DNA of 45,549 bases, taken from the NCBI GenBank assembly GCA_011390635.1, contig JAABSA010000033.1:1-45549 (forward strand), read 5' to 3'. Made by a program: the position numbers and the translations under genes. The notes under the pieces were generated by a model. The model had not been told where the DNA came from. It was given only the letters and a program-made list of their open reading frames with translations, and searched no databases. How positions within the stretch are numbered: position 1 is the stretch's first letter; each line of letters starts with the position of its first letter. Positions 7,968 through 14,843 of this stretch are shown piece after piece. The stretch comes from Desulfotignum sp. (lineage in GTDB: Bacteria; Desulfobacterota; Desulfobacteria; Desulfobacterales; Desulfobacteraceae).

Positions 7968-8531
7968 TTATCCTTTGGCTTTAACAGAGGCGATCACCTC
8001 TTCAATCCGGTCCAGGCACTTGCCGCATCCGCCCCCGGCTTTGAGATAATCGGTCACATCCTCGGTGGTTTCCAGATTGTTTTCTTTTACCGCGTCAATG
8101 ATTTCCAGGTCTGTCACTTCAAAACACTCACACACCAGTTCCCCGGGTTTTTCAAGGATCTGGACCCCTCTGTAGTTTGCAATGGCTTTTTTCAGGGCTG
8201 CCTTGCCCATGACGGAACAATGCATTTTCTCTTTGGGCAATCCCCCCAGATAATCGGCAATATCATCATTGGTGACCTTGGAGGCCTCATCCAGGGTCAT
8301 GCCTTTGATGATCTCCGTGAGCGCGGAAGAGGAAGCAACCGCACTGGCACAGCCGAATGTCATAAATGATGCGTCAATGATCCGTTCGTTTTCATTCACT
8401 TTTAAAAAAAGCTTCAATGCATCCCCGCAGTTCAGGGAGCCGGTTTCACCGATGGCATTGGCATCCTTGAGTTCCCCTACGTTCCTGGGGTGCAGAAAGT
8501 GCTCTTTTACCTTTTCTGTGTAATCCCACAT
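7968..8531 (-). CDS. nifU: NifU-like Fe-S scaffold (IscU domain plus BFD-like [2Fe-2S] domain)
   Basis: 187 residues in two domains. Residues 1-125 are the IscU scaffold with the three cluster-building cysteines C35 (LNCGDA), C61 (FGCASAV) and C105 (MHCSVMG). Residues 130-187 carry a four-cysteine BFD-like [2Fe-2S] domain: C134, C136, C169 and C172 (VCEC...GGGCGKC). The C-terminal Nfu domain of Azotobacter NifU is absent, a short form common in anaerobes. It receives sulfur from NifS, encoded 4 bases downstream, and builds clusters in the cytosol. AAGGAGA precedes the ATG by 7 bases. A TTGACA promoter with a small palindrome lies about 70-95 bases upstream. Confidence 0.94.
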   Translation of the reverse strand: MWDYTEKVKEHFLHPRNVGELKDANAIGETGSLNCGDALKLFLKVNENERIIDASFMTFGCASAVASSSALTEIIKGMTLDEASKVTNDDIADYLGGLPKEKMHCSVMGKAALKKAIANYRGVQILEKPGELVCECFEVTDLEIIDAVKENNLETTEDVTDYLKAGGGCGKCLDRIEEVIASVKAKG

Positions 8532-8597
8532 ATATCTTCTCCTTCACCATATTATCTTTGATCAGTGACTTTTATCAATGATCTGATGTCTTGGCTT

Positions 8598-8625
8598 AAA
8601 ATACTACAGGGTGGTAGATTGTCAA
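8598..8625 (-). promoter_or_regulatory. candidate promoter of nifU-nifS with overlapping palindrome
   Basis: On the minus strand TTGACA (8625-8620), a 16-base spacer, then TATTTT (8603-8598). The spacer contains CTACCACCCTGTAG, an inverted repeat CTAC-N6-GTAG that extends imperfectly to AATACTAC/GTAGATT. A small palindrome between -35 and -10 of a nifU-nifS promoter is where Rrf2/IscR-type repressors bind, but the match to a known IscR site is poor. Confidence 0.5.
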
Positions 8626-8650
8626 GATCTGTCTGCTGCCCTGTCCATGG

Positions 8651-9361
8651 TCACAAAAGAACCGGTATCGGCTGGTTGATATGGATATGTTCCAGGGTAA
8701 TGGCAACATCCCGGGTGATGATTTCCACCCCTTTGTCCCGGGCATGCAGCAGTTTTTGCGCATATAGCTTATCTATCACGGCAGCAGGGGTGAACCGGAC
8801 AGCATCCATGCGCTGGATCAGATAAAAAATAACCCCCCGGTGGCCGGCTGAAACCAGGTCCTTCAATTCATCCAGATGCTTCTGCCCCCGCACAGTAACC
8901 GCATCCGGGAACATGGCAGTACCGTTCTCCACCAGGGTGCAGTTTTTGATCTCCACATAGCAGCGCCGGTCTGTGCCATCTTCCAGGACCAGGTCCAGCC
9001 GGGTTCCGCTGCTGGTCTTCACCTCTGAACGTACGGTCGGGTATCCGCAAAGCTCGGAAATCAGGTGGTTTTCTATAGCTGTTTTCACCAGTTTATTGGG
9101 CACAAGGGTGTTGATGCCTATCATGGATTCTTCTGTCCGGATCAACTCCCAGGTATATTTGAGTTTGCGCCGGGGATTGTCGCTTTGGGACAGCCACACA
9201 CGGGATCCGGGGACTGCGCATCCCAGCATGGAACCGGAATTGGGGCAGTGGGCGGTGACAACCTTTCCTGTGTCCAGGCGTACATCTGCCAGAAACCGTT
9301 TATACCGCTTGATCAGCCGTCCTCTCAGCAGCGGGGGAAGCGCATATCCATTTTCAGCCAT
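8651..9361 (-). CDS. sfsA: SfsA-family DNA/RNA-interacting nuclease-like protein
   Basis: 236 residues from the preferred start, matching the usual SfsA size (~235). Conserved blocks: [19 protein letters not shown] (OB-like N-terminal part), [79 protein letters not shown] (restriction-nuclease-like core with D...E-x-K), [14 protein letters not shown]. SfsA was named for sugar fermentation stimulation in E. coli; its real substrate is not settled. An ATG at 9436 would add 25 residues that match no family member, whereas the ATG at 9361 is preceded by AAGGAAA at a good distance. Confidence 0.9.
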   Translation of the reverse strand: [236 protein letters not shown]

Positions 9362-9499
9362 TTTCTTGTTTCCTTTACATTCGGTTTGTCCTGCCAGGGT
9401 ATTCGCATGGAAATGCAGGGTCCCATATATTGCCACAGCACATTCAGGGGGCGGATATCAAGCGGGTGAACAGAATATGGTTACATGAGACAGCCCTGT

Positions 9500-10288
9500 T
9501 TACCCTGCCAGGATGGTCTTAAGTTCCGTCATGTCCATGGTGCGCTGGATACCGAACCGGGTAAGACAAAAATCATATTTCACCGGATCATGGGGTGCAA
9601 TCTTTCGAAACCCCTCTGTAATCTCCAGGCAGGCAGCACGGTCCGGGTTTTTGCGCCGGGTAAACCCCAGCATCTGTCCTGCTGTATACATATGCCGGTC
9701 AAGGGGAATGAGCAGCTGGTCCGGACGGATCTGGTCCCATCCCCCCGGATCCACCCGGTCTTTGCGCACCATCCAGCGCAAAAACAGATGGCTGCGCTTG
9801 CAGGCACTGGATTTGCCGGGATCAGCCAGCAGATGGCCGCATGCCCCTTCAGGGTCCAGATGCTGCACCAGATATTGCAGCCCCGGCAGAACCGTGGTAT
9901 CTTCTGGATCAGTACCGGCCATCAAGCAGGCCTCCAGGGAGCCGTATTCCCGGATGACACACTGAATACCCAGAATCAGGGCCGTGATATGGGCCTGGGT
10001 GGCAAACCGGTAGGTAAACCCTGCCAGTCCCCGGCGGATCTCTTCTGCTTGAATACCTGTCACCCGGTCCCCGGGGGCCGGCCCTAAAAATGCGAGCACC
10101 TTTGCTGCTGCCTGCATGATCATTTCCACCCGGCCGTAGGCCAGGCAGGCTGCCACAAGACCGGCCACCTCCCGGTCCCTGACATCCTTGTAATCATAGA
10201 GGAACAACAGGGGATCAGGATCCACAAGCGATCTGCGGTTATAGTCCGCATACACCAGTTCCAGTTTCTGTCTCAATCGGGTCAGCAT
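9500..10288 (-). CDS. TIGR02757/DUF2400 family protein
   Basis: About 262 residues of a widespread but uncharacterised family (TIGR02757, DUF2400). Typical text includes LELVYADYNRRSLVDPDPLLFLYDY near the start, DREVAGLVAACLAYGRVEMI, GFTYRF, KRSHLFLRWMVRKDRVDPGGWD, and LIPLDRHMY. These are helix-rich and recall DNA glycosylase-type helix-hairpin-helix proteins; the R-W-M-V-R-x-D and D-x-H blocks are the family's most constant parts. I place the start at 10288 (MLTRLRQK) because AGGAGA is 10 bases upstream; an outer ATG/GTG would add 7-17 unsupported residues. Function is unknown. Confidence 0.82.
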   Translation of the reverse strand: MLTRLRQKLELVYADYNRRSLVDPDPLLFLYDYKDVRDREVAGLVAACLAYGRVEMIMQAAAKVLAFLGPAPGDRVTGIQAEEIRRGLAGFTYRFATQAHITALILGIQCVIREYGSLEACLMAGTDPEDTTVLPGLQYLVQHLDPEGACGHLLADPGKSSACKRSHLFLRWMVRKDRVDPGGWDQIRPDQLLIPLDRHMYTAGQMLGFTRRKNPDRAACLEITEGFRKIAPHDPVKYDFCLTRFGIQRTMDMTELKTILAG

Positions 10289-10417
10289 GAATATTTTTTC
10301 TCCTGCCATAATCTGATACTTTCTGCCCGGCGAACACACCTGCCGGAAATAGTATGCCTGTTCCAGGAAAAATGCAAATTCTGGGCCTGAAATAATCTCT
10401 GTTCCAAGAATTATAGC

Positions 10418-10447
10418 TTGACTCTTTTTTGCGGATGGACGTAATAT
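10418..10447 (+). promoter_or_regulatory. sigma-70-type promoter of proC
   Basis: TTGACT (10418-10423), an 18-base spacer, then TAATAT (10442-10447), 43 bases before the proC ATG. Near-consensus at both hexamers. Confidence 0.7.
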
Positions 10448-10489
10448 GACATCTTTATTTAACCACGCAAATCAAGGAGTTATATACAG

Positions 10490-11347
10490 ATGCTGCAGGA
10501 AAAAAAAATCGGATTCATCGGCAGCGGCAATATGGGAGAAGCACTGATATCAGGTCTTGTGCTTTCCAAAGCCACAAGGCCTGAAAATATCATCTGCTCG
10601 GACATCGACCCGGAACTGCTGGCAGCCATAAAAGAAAAATACAAGGTGCATACCACTGGCGATAATCTGGAAGTGGTCCGGCAGTCAGATATCATCGTCT
10701 ATGCTACCAAACCCCAGATCCTGGGGATGGTGCTCAAGCAAACCGCACCTGCCCTTGATGATACCAAGCTTGTCATTTCCATTGCCGCAGGGGTTCCTCT
10801 GGCTGCCATTGCCATCGGGCTGCAGAAAAAACTGCGCCTGATCCGGGCCATGCCCAATATCTGCGCCTTTGTCAAGGAAAGTGCCACCGCCATTGCCGCA
10901 GGCGAATATGTACGGGAAAACGATGTTGCCGAAGCCCGGGCCATCTTCAACTCCGTGGGAAAAACGGTGTTTATCCATGAAAATGTGCTCATGGATGCTT
11001 TCACCGGATTGAGCGGCAGCGGCCCTGCCTATATCTTTACCATTGTGGATGCCATGGCAGATGCCGGGGTAAAAATGGGGCTGTCCAGAAAAGATGCCCT
11101 GTTTTTGTCCACCCAGACAGTTCTGGGATCTGCGCGGCTGCTCATGGAATCTAAAGAACACCCGGGCCAGCTCAAGGACCGGGTTGCCTCCCCCGGCGGC
11201 ACCGCAATTGCCGGCATTCACACCCTGGAACAGGGCGGCTTACGCACCACCATGATCAATGCGGTGGAATCGGCCACCAACCGCTCCAGGGAACTGGGAG
11301 AAATGATGGTCAGGGATTTTATTAAAAATAACAAAAACGGAAAATAA
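10490..11347 (+). CDS. proC: pyrroline-5-carboxylate reductase
   Basis: A 285-residue NAD(P)H-dependent reductase that makes L-proline from pyrroline-5-carboxylate, the last proline step. The N-terminal Rossmann motif is KKIGFIGSGNMGEALISGL. Later blocks are YATKPQILGMVLKQ, VISIAAGVPLA, RLIRAMPNICAFVKESATAI, DAFTGLSGSGPAYIF (family signature), and LKDRVASPGGTAIAGIHTLEQGG. Length is normal. AAGGAG precedes the ATG by 11 bases and a good promoter lies upstream. It is transcribed alone; a strong hairpin starts 3 bases after the stop. Confidence 0.97.
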   Translation: MLQEKKIGFIGSGNMGEALISGLVLSKATRPENIICSDIDPELLAAIKEKYKVHTTGDNLEVVRQSDIIVYATKPQILGMVLKQTAPALDDTKLVISIAAGVPLAAIAIGLQKKLRLIRAMPNICAFVKESATAIAAGEYVRENDVAEARAIFNSVGKTVFIHENVLMDAFTGLSGSGPAYIFTIVDAMADAGVKMGLSRKDALFLSTQTVLGSARLLMESKEHPGQLKDRVASPGGTAIAGIHTLEQGGLRTTMINAVESATNRSRELGEMMVRDFIKNNKNGK

Positions 11348-11350
11348 AAA

Positions 11351-11390
11351 AACCGGGTGTCACATTACGGCATTCATGTGACACCCGGTT
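11351..11390 (-). terminator. intrinsic terminator of the DVU0772-family gene, possibly bidirectional
   Basis: Perfect 15-bp stem (11351-11365 with 11376-11390, AACCGGGTGTCACAT and its complement) and a 10-base loop. On the minus strand it is followed by TTTTTATTTT, a good U-tract, so it mainly ends the minus-strand gene at 11426. It lies just beyond the proC stop and may also stop proC, though the plus side has no immediate U-tract. Confidence 0.8.
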
Positions 11391-11425
11391 CCTGGCAAGG
11401 GAACTTTTTTGGAGGCGGTTATGGG

Positions 11426-11779
11426 TTACACTTCAAGTTCCTTTTTCAGCCAGTCTCTGACATTTCCTTCAACGGCATAAACCCCTTTGTATTTACCGAT
11501 GCCCTGCATGAATTCCGTCTCAAGCCCCTCGGGAAGGGTAAAACTTCCCAGTTCTTCAGAATCGAATCCTTTTCTGCGCACCAATGTCAGCACAGGACGT
11601 TTTTTCCATGTATTTATCACAAAATATACGGTCTCATTGTTATTGTCCCTGGAGTTATAATAGGACTGGGACCGCAGCGGTCCCCATTCCAGGTGAAGGG
11701 CAATGGCCTCTTCAGGGGTCATTTCCCAGTCCACTGCATTGAGCAGGTTATAATCTTTTTTTATATCACCAAGTCTCAT
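11426..11779 (-). CDS. DVU0772-family small protein of unknown function
   Basis: About 117 residues. The text VDWEMTPEEAIALHLEWG, VYFVINTWKKRPVLTLVRR, EELGSFTLPEGLETEF and GVYAVEGNVRDWLKKEL is what I recall of the small family named after Desulfovibrio DVU0772, found mainly in sulfate-reducing deltaproteobacteria. No enzyme motif, signal peptide or membrane segment is seen. I use the ATG at 11779 because GGAGG is only 4 bases before it; a further 10 upstream codons lack support. It is a single gene with its own terminator. Function is unknown; family name is from memory. Confidence 0.72.
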   Translation of the reverse strand: MRLGDIKKDYNLLNAVDWEMTPEEAIALHLEWGPLRSQSYYNSRDNNNETVYFVINTWKKRPVLTLVRRKGFDSEELGSFTLPEGLETEFMQGIGKYKGVYAVEGNVRDWLKKELEV

Positions 11780-11956
11780 ATGTCCTCCATTTCTGGGTTG
11801 GTCATCCACTTATTGAATAAACGTAACCATATCATATAGCAATTCGCGTGCCTGGGAATGAATTAAACGATTTTATCGTACGATTACAAGAAGTTACAAA
11901 AAAACAGCCGGCAGAAATCAGGGACGGAAATTAAGGATATGATACATAAGTGATTC

Positions 11957-11990
11957 GCCGGAACAGATACAGGAATGTATCTGTTCCGGC
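11957..11990 (-). terminator. strong hairpin downstream of the rubrerythrin operon
   Basis: Perfect 15-bp stem (11957-11971 with 11976-11990, GCCGGAACAGATACA and its complement) closed by a 4-base loop, 10 bases after the rubrerythrin stop. No U-tract follows on the minus strand, so it may be a 3'-end stabiliser or a weak terminator rather than a classical intrinsic terminator. Confidence 0.55.
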
Positions 11991-11999
11991 AACAGGACA

Positions 12000-12575
12000 T
12001 TAATAATTTTCACACAACCGCTCAAACCAGCCTGTGGGACGTACGCAGGCCGGGCATTTATCAGGGGCTGCTGTACCGGTATGAATATACCCGCAGCTTT
12101 GGCAGCGCCACCGGATCCGGGCTTCATCTTTGAAAATCCGCCGGGAGGCGATATTATCCGCCAGATGCCGGAAAAGCGCTTCATGATGATTTTCCGCCAC
12201 AATAATGGCGTCAAATGTATCGGCCGCCCGTTTGAATCCTTCCTGTGCTGCGATTTTGGCAAACCCGGCATACATGTCGTTGCCCACATAGGCCTCAAGT
12301 TCTGCGGACGAGAGCAGGTTGGCATGGGTATCTTCAATCACGCCCGTGGGGAACTGCCAGTTGATGGGCAATTCCCCGCCATTGAAAAATTTGAAAAATC
12401 GCAGGGCATGTTCAAATTCCTGGTTGGCGGTTTCATCAAACAATTTTGCGATCTGGATATACCCTTCATCCCTGGCCTTGTCGGCAAAAAAATTGTACCG
12501 GGTACGGGCCTGGGCTTCTGCTGCAAAAGAAGTGTGCAGGTTATGGGCAGTTTTGCTTTCCCTGAATTTGGCCAT
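12000..12575 (-). CDS. rbr: rubrerythrin
   Basis: 191 residues: a four-helix ferritin-like di-iron domain (residues 1-150) followed by a C-terminal rubredoxin domain. Di-iron ligands are in AAEAQARTRY, NQEFEHALRF, SSAELEAYVGN and VAENHHEALFRH. The rubredoxin knuckles are CQSCGYIHTG and CPAC. It reduces hydrogen peroxide to water in the cytosol using electrons from rubredoxin or a ferredoxin-type donor. AAAAGG precedes the ATG. The gene is last of seven redox genes on the minus strand and 11 bases after the ferredoxin gene. Together with that ferredoxin and the FAD oxidoreductase it could form a complete NAD(P)H-to-peroxide chain. Confidence 0.96.
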   Translation of the reverse strand: MAKFRESKTAHNLHTSFAAEAQARTRYNFFADKARDEGYIQIAKLFDETANQEFEHALRFFKFFNGGELPINWQFPTGVIEDTHANLLSSAELEAYVGNDMYAGFAKIAAQEGFKRAADTFDAIIVAENHHEALFRHLADNIASRRIFKDEARIRWRCQSCGYIHTGTAAPDKCPACVRPTGWFERLCENY

Positions 12576-12586
12576 AAAACACCTTT

Positions 12587-12778
12587 TTATTCTTCAATAA
12601 TAATGGCTTCGGCTCCGCATTCAGCCGCTGCCTGGCGCACCTTGTCCTTGAGATGCTCCGGGATGGGATCAACCTGAATGGTGGATATAAGCTGGTCCTC
12701 ATCATACTTGAATACTTCGGGACAAAGGTCATTGCAGTTTCTGTCACCCATGCACTGGTCGGTAATGGTTACTTTCAT
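12587..12778 (-). CDS. single-cluster [4Fe-4S] ferredoxin with Asp in the ligand series
   Basis: 63 residues. The cluster motif is C9-M-G-D12-x2-C15-x3-C19-P and a remote C54 (AAECGAEAI). The Asp in the second ligand place is the arrangement of Pyrococcus furiosus ferredoxin (CIGD-type), which allows easy conversion between [3Fe-4S] and [4Fe-4S]. The second cluster motif of clostridial ferredoxins is missing. The C-terminal EAIIIEE is typical. GGGAGG lies 6 bases before the ATG. Placed between an FAD oxidoreductase and rubrerythrin, it is a likely electron carrier between the two. Confidence 0.9.
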   Translation of the reverse strand: MKVTITDQCMGDRNCNDLCPEVFKYDEDQLISTIQVDPIPEHLKDKVRQAAAECGAEAIIIEE

Positions 12779-12845
12779 GTGTTCCTCCCTAAAAATTAGT
12801 GTATTTTACTGTGAATCCACGCCATGCGAATTTCCAGGACATGTA

Positions 12846-13973
12846 TCATTTTTCAATGGCCTGAAATTTTTTCATAAATTTTGTATCAATATAATGCTTA
12901 ATTGTAAAGGCTAGCCTGCCGCCGAATACGATGTTTTTTTTCTTGAGCACGCCTTTTCCCCCGCCAAGATTAAACACCAGAAGGTATTCAGGTCCTGGAT
13001 CAAACGGCATCAGGGCTTCTTCCTCCAGGGCTGCCATCAGATTGTGAAGCAACACCGGATTTTGCCGCACCGCATACACCCCCACCTTGTCCAGCGGCTG
13101 GCTTTGAAAATAGATACAGTCACCGCCACCAAAGATCTGCGGATATGCAACGCTCTGAAGATATTGGTTGACCAGCAGGCCCTTGTCAGGTCCCACGGGC
13201 AGACCGGAATCCTCAAAAATGGGGGATGGCACAACACCGGCTGCCATAAAGGTAAAATCCGTGTCATATTTTTCCCCGGAAACCAGGGTAATATCTGTGT
13301 CGGTTACTTTCTGCACCCGGGCATTTTCAAAAATTGCAATCTTTCTTTTTTCCAGAACTTCTTTTACCCGCCTGGAAATTGTGCTGGAAAATCGTCCCAT
13401 GAACCGGTTTGCACAAAAAATGCGAATCAGGGGCATGTGGACGCCGTTGTTTCTGGCCAGCTGCCAGACATTGCCGGCAATCTCAGCAGACGACGGTCCT
13501 CCGCCCACTATGCTCACCTGCACCGGTTTCTGACTGAACAGGTGCAACAGTTTTTCTGATGCCTCCAGCAATTTTTCAATGGGTTTGACCGGATACACAT
13601 TTTCCAGCTTTTTTGCATCTGCACTGCCGGCAGCTGCCATGGAGATATAAGAGCCTGCATTACAGGAAACCACATCATACAAAACCTCATTGCCGGACTT
13701 TGTAATCACTTTTTGGTTTTCCGGATCAATGCGTGTCACATAGTCCTTGACAAACACACCACCCTGTTTTTCCACCACATCCCGGGTGGCAAACCGAATC
13801 TGCTCAGGCGAATAGGTTTGGCCCAGCATACCCGGTCCCATGCCTGAATAATAATGGTACATTGACGGCCCGATTACCGAAACCCGGTATCCTTTTTTGA
13901 CAAACCGGCTGATGTTTTCCAGCGTAACCATGTGGGCATGGCCGCCCCCCACCAGCACCAGATGTTTTCCCAT
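12846..13973 (-). CDS. FAD-dependent pyridine nucleotide-disulfide oxidoreductase, SelD-associated type
   Basis: 375 residues with an N-terminal FAD motif (HLVLVGGGHAHMVTL), SVIGPSMYHYYSGMGPGMLGQTYS, a second nucleotide motif (VQVSIVGGGPSSAEIAGNVWQL, residues ~155-176), FMAAGVVPSP, and GLLVNQYLQSVAYPQIFGGGDCIYF. This is the NDH-2/SQR-like group, and especially resembles the FAD domain that in many bacteria is fused to or encoded with SelD (TIGR03169 type). It lacks the redox-active CxxxxC of glutathione reductase. It would oxidise NAD(P)H and pass electrons to a quinone, ferredoxin or rubredoxin. CAGGAGA precedes the ATG. Its neighbour upstream is the predicted selenoprotein. Confidence 0.85.
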   Translation of the reverse strand: MGKHLVLVGGGHAHMVTLENISRFVKKGYRVSVIGPSMYHYYSGMGPGMLGQTYSPEQIRFATRDVVEKQGGVFVKDYVTRIDPENQKVITKSGNEVLYDVVSCNAGSYISMAAAGSADAKKLENVYPVKPIEKLLEASEKLLHLFSQKPVQVSIVGGGPSSAEIAGNVWQLARNNGVHMPLIRIFCANRFMGRFSSTISRRVKEVLEKRKIAIFENARVQKVTDTDITLVSGEKYDTDFTFMAAGVVPSPIFEDSGLPVGPDKGLLVNQYLQSVAYPQIFGGGDCIYFQSQPLDKVGVYAVRQNPVLLHNLMAALEEEALMPFDPGPEYLLVFNLGGGKGVLKKKNIVFGGRLAFTIKHYIDTKFMKKFQAIEK

Positions 13974-14012
13974 GACATTTTCTCCTGTTTTATGATCTCT
14001 TTTTTAAAGCAT

Positions 14013-14843
14013 TCACAGGGTGTCCATCAATTGTCCCAGACGTGCCAAATGATTTTTTTCATCTGCTGCAATTTTTTGCACAATGGCCAGTGACTGCGGG
14101 TTTTTCACACGGTCTCCCACCCGCTGGTACAGGTCCAGGGCCTGGGCTTCGATGGACATGGCCAAAGAGATCACTTCGGTTTCAACAGACAGGTCCGGAT
14201 CAAACGATGCAAGATACTGGTCTGTGGTCATCCCGCCTTCCATGGCTGATGCCTGCACCATATCTGCAAATGCTTCCCGGGATATGGGTTCCTCCGTAAG
14301 TTCCGTATAGGCGGCAAAAATAGCATCCTGGTGCTTGGCCTCAATGGCCCCCAGTTTTTCAAACAGATCCTGCACCGACCGTGTTTGGGCCTTGCCTGCC
14401 ATATCCATATAAAATTGCTGCAGCCCCTGTTCCAGAGAAAAGGCCACCGTAAGAAAATCCTCAGGGGTTTCTCTGCCGTCGAACAGGTCCATGCCAAGAC
14501 TTTGGGGACCCACAGCAGTCTTGCCCTCCCAGGCCTTGATACCGCCGGATAGGTTATACACCTGGCTGAATCCTTTGCCCGCCAGCATCTGAGCAGCCAC
14601 CCGGCTGCGCCCGCCCACGGCTCAGTAAACCAGGGTGGGTTTGGCCGGGTCCAGTTCAGACAACCGGTCCGACAGATGGGGCAGCGGGATCAGCACCGCG
14701 CCGGGAATATGGTTTTCCCGGTATTCACCCGGCTGACGGACATCCAGTATGGTAATTTCTTCCGGTGTATGGTCTGATATCATCTGTTCAGCTTGTTTGT
14801 AGTCACGGGATTTTACCGGGGTAAAAAACTGCATCCATTTCAT
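14013..14843 (-). CDS. selenoprotein: rhodanese domain (Sec in the active-site loop) fused to a ferritin-like domain
   Basis: One 276-residue product if the in-frame UGA at 14624-14622 is read as selenocysteine (residue 74). Residues 1-108 are a single rhodanese domain: ITILDVRQPGEYRENHIPGAVLIPL, PTLVY-U-AVGGRSRVAA, NLSGGIKAWEG. The UGA replaces the persulfide-carrying cysteine of the Cys-x-x-G-x-R loop. Residues ~120-276 form a rubrerythrin-like four-helix bundle with SLEQGLQQFY, AIEAKHQDAIF, SIEAQALDLY and AADEKNHLARL, i.e. two E-x-x-H pairs for a di-iron site. Both sides of the UGA are in one frame, equally conserved in style, and a SECIS-like hairpin follows. The ATG overlaps the stop of the SagB-like gene by 4 bases. 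Likely cytosolic sulfur/peroxide redox enzyme. Without Sec the gene would be broken at its catalytic residue. Confidence 0.87.
14593..14624 (-). promoter_or_regulatory. UGA selenocysteine codon and candidate bacterial SECIS hairpin
   Basis: UGA occupies 14624-14622. Thirteen bases later comes a perfect 6-bp stem GCAGCC/GGCUGC (14608-14603 with 14598-14593) closed by the tetraloop GGGU (14602-14599). The loop starts 19 bases after UGA, within the range for bacterial SECIS elements, and has G at its first positions, as SelB recognition needs. An outer UGAGC/GCUCA pairing (UGA itself with bases to 14590) can extend the structure. The hairpin is inside the coding sequence, as usual in bacteria. 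Confidence 0.8.

Noticed and set aside
14013-14843. Two separate genes (rhodanese fragment 14622-14843 and a GTG-started ferritin-like gene 14013-14618), or a nonsense pseudogene
   Set aside because: The UGA falls exactly on the catalytic cysteine, the frame is unbroken on both sides, the downstream part starts inside the rhodanese loop, and a SECIS-like hairpin follows.
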